Position numbers and translations under genes: made by a program. A model generated the notes under the pieces. It made no database searches and was not told the DNA's origin. It saw only the letters and a program-made list of their open reading frames with translations. A stretch of 64,000 nt of DNA from Pseudomonas frederiksbergensis (lineage in GTDB: Bacteria; Pseudomonadota; Gammaproteobacteria; Pseudomonadales; Pseudomonadaceae). Within the stretch, counting starts at the first letter, position 1. The number at the start of each line of letters is the position of its first letter. The stretch covers positions 62,001-126,000 of the forward strand of contig NZ_JQGJ02000013.1 in assembly GCF_000802155.2 (NCBI RefSeq), in the 5' to 3' direction. Below are positions 60,655 through 64,000 of the stretch, in pieces.

Positions 60655-61077
60655 TCAAGGCTTCCATTTATTGTGTTCCTGGCGCCACTGGCTCAGCTCG
60701 ATAACCTCAGCCCTGGGCCGCGTCTGGACCGGTTCAATCGGCGTAGGCGGGGCCTCTTCGAACGGCATCGGATAGGGGGCCAGTTCGATCTGTACGCTGT
60801 GGGCACCGAACTGAGTGACGGTGCCGCAATGACGGGTTTCGCCTGTCACCGTGAATTCGAAGTTATAGATACGCGCCAGGCGCCGCCGCCCACTGGCGTC
60901 CTTGACGAATCCAATCTTGCGCAGGGCCACGTTGCCGTCCAGCAGTTCGATTTTCAGGTTGGCACAATGTTGCATGACCCGCGCCAAGGCCCGCTCGCGC
61001 AAGCCATGGTTATGCCACAGCCAGGCGCCGCCGGTAGCCAGCAGCATCAGCACGAAGATGTTTCCAAGGGTCAGCAT
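60655..61077 (-). CDS. DUF3301 membrane-anchored protein
   Basis: 140 residues from the ATG, with GGAG about ten bases upstream; a TTG two codons earlier is too close to that site. One N-terminal helix (LGNIFVLMLLATGGAWLW) is followed by a conserved cytoplasmic part (LRERALARVMQHCANLKIEL, RIYNFEFTVTG) typical of DUF3301. The family is common in gammaproteobacteria and has no known function. It is convergent with the COG0523 gene. Confidence 0.82.
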   Translation of the reverse strand: MLTLGNIFVLMLLATGGAWLWHNHGLRERALARVMQHCANLKIELLDGNVALRKIGFVKDASGRRRLARIYNFEFTVTGETRHCGTVTQFGAHSVQIELAPYPMPFEEAPPTPIEPVQTRPRAEVIELSQWRQEHNKWKP

Positions 61078-61196
61078 GAACAAAGTGCTCCAACAAGTTG
61101 CCCTCAGCTTAACTGTGTCGCCGGTCTGTCGTACAGGCTGTGTTTAGTCGCATACTGCGCGGCTTGAATTTCATTCGTTTTACGGAAATTTCCCGC

Positions 61197-62069
61197 ATGA
61201 AACGTACGCCTCATCTGCTTGCCATCCAGTCCCATGTGATATTCGGTCATGCCGGCAACAGTGCCGCCGTGTTCCCGATGCAGCGGGTCGGCGTCAACGT
61301 GTGGCCTCTCAATACCGTGCAGTTTTCCAATCACACGCAATACGGGCAATGGGCCGGAGAAGTGCTCGCGCCGGCGCAGATACCGCTGTTGGTAGAGGGT
61401 ATCGCGGCCATTGGCGAGCTGGGCAATTGCGATGCGGTGCTGTCCGGTTATCTGGGTAGTGCAGCCCAGGGACAAGCCATCCTGGCGGGTGTGGCGCGGA
61501 TCAAGCGTTGCAACCCCAAGGCGTTGTATCTGTGTGACCCGGTCATGGGGCACGCGGAGAAGGGCTGCATTGTCGCGCCCGAGGTGAGCGAGTTCCTGCT
61601 GGAAGAAGCCGCTGTCGTGGCTGACATCATGTGCCCGAACCAACTGGTGCTGGATAGCTTCTGCGGTCGCAAGGCGCAATCATTGCTCGATTGCCTGGCC
61701 ATGGCCCGTGCGCTATTGGCCCGTGGCCCGAAAGTCGTGCTGGTCAAGCACCTGGCTTATCCCGGCAAGCCCGAAGACAGCTTCGAGATGCTGTTGGTAA
61801 CGGCTGAAGGCAGCTGGCACCTGCGCCGTCCCTTGCTGGCGTTCCCGCGCCAACCTGTTGGGGTCGGCGACCTGACGTCGGGGTTGTTCCTGGCACGGAT
61901 ACTGTTGGGGGACAGCCTGGTGGCGGCATTCGAGTTCACCGCTGCGGCCGTGCATGAAGTGCTGCTGGAAACCCAGGCGTGTGCGAGTTACGAATTACAG
62001 TTGGTCCGCGCCCAGGACCGCATCGCCCATCCGCGCGTGCGCTTCGAAGCCACGCCGATCAGCCTTTGA
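61197..62069 (+). CDS. pdxY: Pyridoxal kinase PdxY
   Basis: 290 residues from the ATG giving [20 protein letters not shown], the standard PdxY start. Ribokinase-fold motifs include YLCDPVMGH, the anion hole [17 protein letters not shown] with the catalytic Asp, and VLVKHL. It phosphorylates pyridoxal to pyridoxal phosphate. The gene stands alone; a REP-like hairpin follows it. Confidence 0.93.
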   Translation: MKRTPHLLAIQSHVIFGHAGNSAAVFPMQRVGVNVWPLNTVQFSNHTQYGQWAGEVLAPAQIPLLVEGIAAIGELGNCDAVLSGYLGSAAQGQAILAGVARIKRCNPKALYLCDPVMGHAEKGCIVAPEVSEFLLEEAAVVADIMCPNQLVLDSFCGRKAQSLLDCLAMARALLARGPKVVLVKHLAYPGKPEDSFEMLLVTAEGSWHLRRPLLAFPRQPVGVGDLTSGLFLARILLGDSLVAAFEFTAAAVHEVLLETQACASYELQLVRAQDRIAHPRVRFEATPISL

Positions 62070-62084
62070 TCGATGGAACTCCCC

Positions 62085-62106
62085 GTGGGAGCGAGTTCGC
62101 TCCCAC
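62085..62106. repeat. Short perfect hairpin of REP type between convergent genes
   Basis: GTGGGAGCGA-GT-TCGCTCCCAC, two 10-bp arms with a 2-nt centre. The GTGGGAGCGAG core is the common Pseudomonas intergenic repeat. It lies between the ends of pdxY and the thioesterase gene and may act as a transcript end for both. Confidence 0.7.
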
Positions 62107-62124
62107 AAGGCTCGCGGCGGCTGG

Positions 62125-62610
62125 TTAAGGCCCGTCCGCCTTGATTTCCTGATAGCGCCTTTCCAGTTCCTGGCGAATCTGGCGGCGTTGCTGCGCTTGT
62201 TCGTAACGGCGTTTCTCTTCGCTGTTCTGCGGTTGCAGCGGCGGGACGGGGGCGGGCTTGCGCTGGTCGTCCACCGCAACCATGGTGAAGAAACAGCTAT
62301 TGGTATGGCGAACCGAGCGCTCACGAATGTTCTCGGTCACGACTTTGATGCCCACTTCCATCGACGTGTTGCCGGTGTAGTTCACCGACGCCAGGAAGGT
62401 CACCAACTCGCCGACATGAATTGGCTCGCGAAAAATCACCTGGTCTACCGATAGGGTCACCACGTATCGGCCGGCGTAACGGCTGGCACAAGCGTAGGCC
62501 ACTTCATCCAGGTACTTGAGCAAGGTGCCGCCATGGACATTGCCAGAGAAGTTGGCCATATCGGGGGTCATCAACACCGTCATCGACAGCTGGGCGTTTC
62601 CGGGTTCCAT
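62125..62610 (-). CDS. Acyl-CoA thioesterase (hotdog fold, YciA type)
   Basis: 161 residues from the ATG giving MEPGNAQLSMTVLMTPDMAN; an upstream TTG would add six residues. A single hotdog domain contains FSGNVHGGTLLKYLDEVAYA, with the catalytic Asp/Glu region typical of YciA-like enzymes, and SVRHTNSCFFTMVAVD. A charged coiled tail (EEKRRYEQAQQRRQIRQEL) follows. It hydrolyses acyl-CoA esters in the cytoplasm; chain-length preference is unknown. Confidence 0.88.
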   Translation of the reverse strand: MEPGNAQLSMTVLMTPDMANFSGNVHGGTLLKYLDEVAYACASRYAGRYVVTLSVDQVIFREPIHVGELVTFLASVNYTGNTSMEVGIKVVTENIRERSVRHTNSCFFTMVAVDDQRKPAPVPPLQPQNSEEKRRYEQAQQRRQIRQELERRYQEIKADGP

Positions 62611-62885
62611 AACGTTCTCACGGTTCAAGGCAGCAGTTTCAAGGGGGCGCCTCTGCGGGCGCTGGAGTGTGGTTTACCAAGTACCAGGTTCAAGCCACTC
62701 CTATCGGGACGCTGCGCCAGGGCTTGCCGTCACGCTTGGGTGGATCTGTTTCCATATATTGCACCGTCTTTTTGCAAGAAGTCCCGGTGTTAACCTGCAA
62801 AAGCCCGTCAAATGCCGGGTAATTCCCACAAAAGGAACGGATCTACCCGACTCCCCAAAGAGTCGTTTCGACAAGGAGCCCCACT

Positions 62886-64000
62886 ATGCACGCCATCAGT
62901 TTTATTCAAGACCTGGCGATCATCATGCTGGCGGCCGGGTTGGTCACCGTACTTTTTCATCGCTTCAAGCAACCGGTGGTGCTGGGCTACATTGTCGCCG
63001 GCTTCATCATCGGCCCCCATACACCGCCGTTCGGTTTCATCCACGACGAAGAGACGATCAAGACCCTGGCCGAGCTCGGGGTGATTTTCCTGATGTTCTG
63101 CCTGGGCCTGGAGTTCAGCCTGCGCAAGCTGTTCAAGGTGGGAGCCACGGCGTTTATCGCGGCGTTCCTCGAGATCGTATTGATGATCTGGATCGGCTAT
63201 GAAATCGGCCGCTGGTTCGATTGGAGCGCCATGGACTCGCTGTTCCTCGGCGCGATCCTCGCGATTTCCTCGACCACGATTATCGTCAAGGCCTTGAATG
63301 ACTTGAAGATGAAAAACGAGCGGTTTGCGCAGTTGATCTTTGGGGTATTGATTGTCGAGGACATCCTCGGCATTGGCATCATCGCGTTGCTGTCGAGCAT
63401 TGCCGTCAGCGGTACGGTGAGTCCCGGCGAGGTATTTTCCACGGTCGGAAAGCTGTCGTTGTTCATGATCGTAGCGTTAGTCATCGGCATTCTGCTGGTA
63501 CCCAGATTGCTGGCTTACGTAGCGAAGTTCGACAGTAACGAGATGCTGTTGATTACCGTGCTGGGGCTTTGTTTCGGTTTTTGCCTGCTGGTGGTGAATC
63601 TCGAATACAGCATGGTGCTCGGTGCGTTCCTGATCGGCGCGATCATGGCCGAGTCCCGTGAGCTGTTGAAGATCGAACGATTGGTGGAGCCGGTCCGCGA
63701 TCTGTTCAGCGCGATATTTTTCGTGGCCATCGGGCTGATGCTCGATCCGGCCATTTTGCTTCAGTACGCCTGGCCAATCGCAGTGATTACCTGCGCGGTG
63801 GTACTGGGCAAGATGCTGTCTTGTGGGCTGGGTGCTTTTATCGCGGGTAATGACGGACGCACCTCACTGCGAGTCGGGATGGGACTTTCGCAGATCGGCG
63901 AATTTTCTTTCATCATCGCTTCATTGGGGATGACCTTGCAGGTCACCAGCGATTTTCTTTATCCAGTGGCGGTGGCCGTCTCGGTACTCACGACATTGCT
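62886..64000 (+). CDS. KefB-type monovalent cation/proton antiporter, 3' end outside the window
   Basis: The frame opens at the ATG giving MHAISFIQDLAIIMLAAGLV, with a purine-rich ACAAGGAG just upstream, and stays open to the right edge (371 codons). CPA2 motifs include FKQPVVLGYIVAGFIIGPHT, MFCLGLEFSLRKLFK, SSTTIIVKAL and GLSQIGEFSFIIASLG. About ten membrane helices are visible. Relatives usually carry a TrkA-N/RCK domain after the membrane part, which would lie outside. It has its own promoter region in the 275-bp gap upstream. Confidence 0.9.
   Translation, partial: MHAISFIQDLAIIMLAAGLVTVLFHRFKQPVVLGYIVAGFIIGPHTPPFGFIHDEETIKTLAELGVIFLMFCLGLEFSLRKLFKVGATAFIAAFLEIVLMIWIGYEIGRWFDWSAMDSLFLGAILAISSTTIIVKALNDLKMKNERFAQLIFGVLIVEDILGIGIIALLSSIAVSGTVSPGEVFSTVGKLSLFMIVALVIGILLVPRLLAYVAKFDSNEMLLITVLGLCFGFCLLVVNLEYSMVLGAFLIGAIMAESRELLKIERLVEPVRDLFSAIFFVAIGLMLDPAILLQYAWPIAVITCAVVLGKMLSCGLGAFIAGNDGRTSLRVGMGLSQIGEFSFIIASLGMTLQVTSDFLYPVAVAVSVLTTL

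Overview
The window looks like the chromosome of a fluorescent-group Pseudomonas. Supporting signs are the OprD porin, the PtrA and DUF2790 small proteins, the Zur, NrtR and Czc gene arrangements, REP-type repeats and GC-rich codon use. The species call is an inference; no rRNA or housekeeping marker is present.

Region 1 (about 1-17.4 kb) is accessory in character and visibly more AT-rich than the rest. It holds a czcRS two-component system, a divergent czcCBA Co/Zn/Cd efflux operon, two small exported proteins (a PtrA-like protein and a PtrA-like leader joined to DUF2790) and an OprD-family porin. Four copies of one palindrome (GATTAC-N5-TGTAAT type) sit upstream of czcC, both small genes and the porin, so these look like one CzcR regulon. 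A complete type II CBASS anti-phage operon follows: Cap5 HNH-SAVED effector, CD-NTase, Cap2 E1-E2 fusion and Cap3 JAB peptidase. Next come a convergent DEDDh exonuclease and a pair encoding an AbrB-ParS/MbcA antitoxin-like fusion and a small protein resembling DUF6957. The region closes with three 17-19 bp repeats that resemble a Tn7-like transposon end.

Region 2 (17.5-23.6 kb) is an operon for a tripartite tricarboxylate-type importer (tctCBA), an enolase-superfamily galactarate/talarate dehydratase and a GlcD-type FAD oxidoreductase. It is preceded by a sigma70-like promoter with a perfect 20-bp operator.

Region 3 (23.7-28.6 kb) is NAD salvage: nrtR and an NMN adenylyltransferase divergent from pncA-pncB-nadE and a NudK-like NUDIX hydrolase, with a matching operator on each side of the divergent promoter.

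Region 4 (29.6-34.8 kb) is the most unusual part. A CPA2 antiporter is followed by an Fe/2-oxoglutarate enzyme with the HxG facial motif of BesD-type radical halogenases, a haem-oxygenase-like diiron oxidase (BesC-like), a RarD/EamA exporter and an aspartate-semialdehyde dehydrogenase paralogue. I read it as a small biosynthetic cluster for a chlorinated amino-acid-derived metabolite of unknown structure.

Region 5 (34.8-43.9 kb) carries an LtaS-type membrane sulfatase, a LysR regulator with a glutathione transferase, a DUF3142 lipoprotein with a large repeat-like exported protein, a REP pair and a lone dihydrolipoyl dehydrogenase.

Region 6 (44-60.6 kb) is dominated by zinc homeostasis: three SPFH (HflK/HflC-like) genes overlapping a P1B ATPase like HmtA, then folE2-znuCBA, two COG0523 GTPases (ZigA type), a DUF1826 gene and two small exported proteins. 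Two perfect Zur-type palindromes and one degenerate one mark the promoters. Lipid genes (cfa, cls) and a DUF3617 gene lie within this block. The window ends with a DUF3301 gene, pdxY, an acyl-CoA thioesterase and a truncated KefB-type antiporter.
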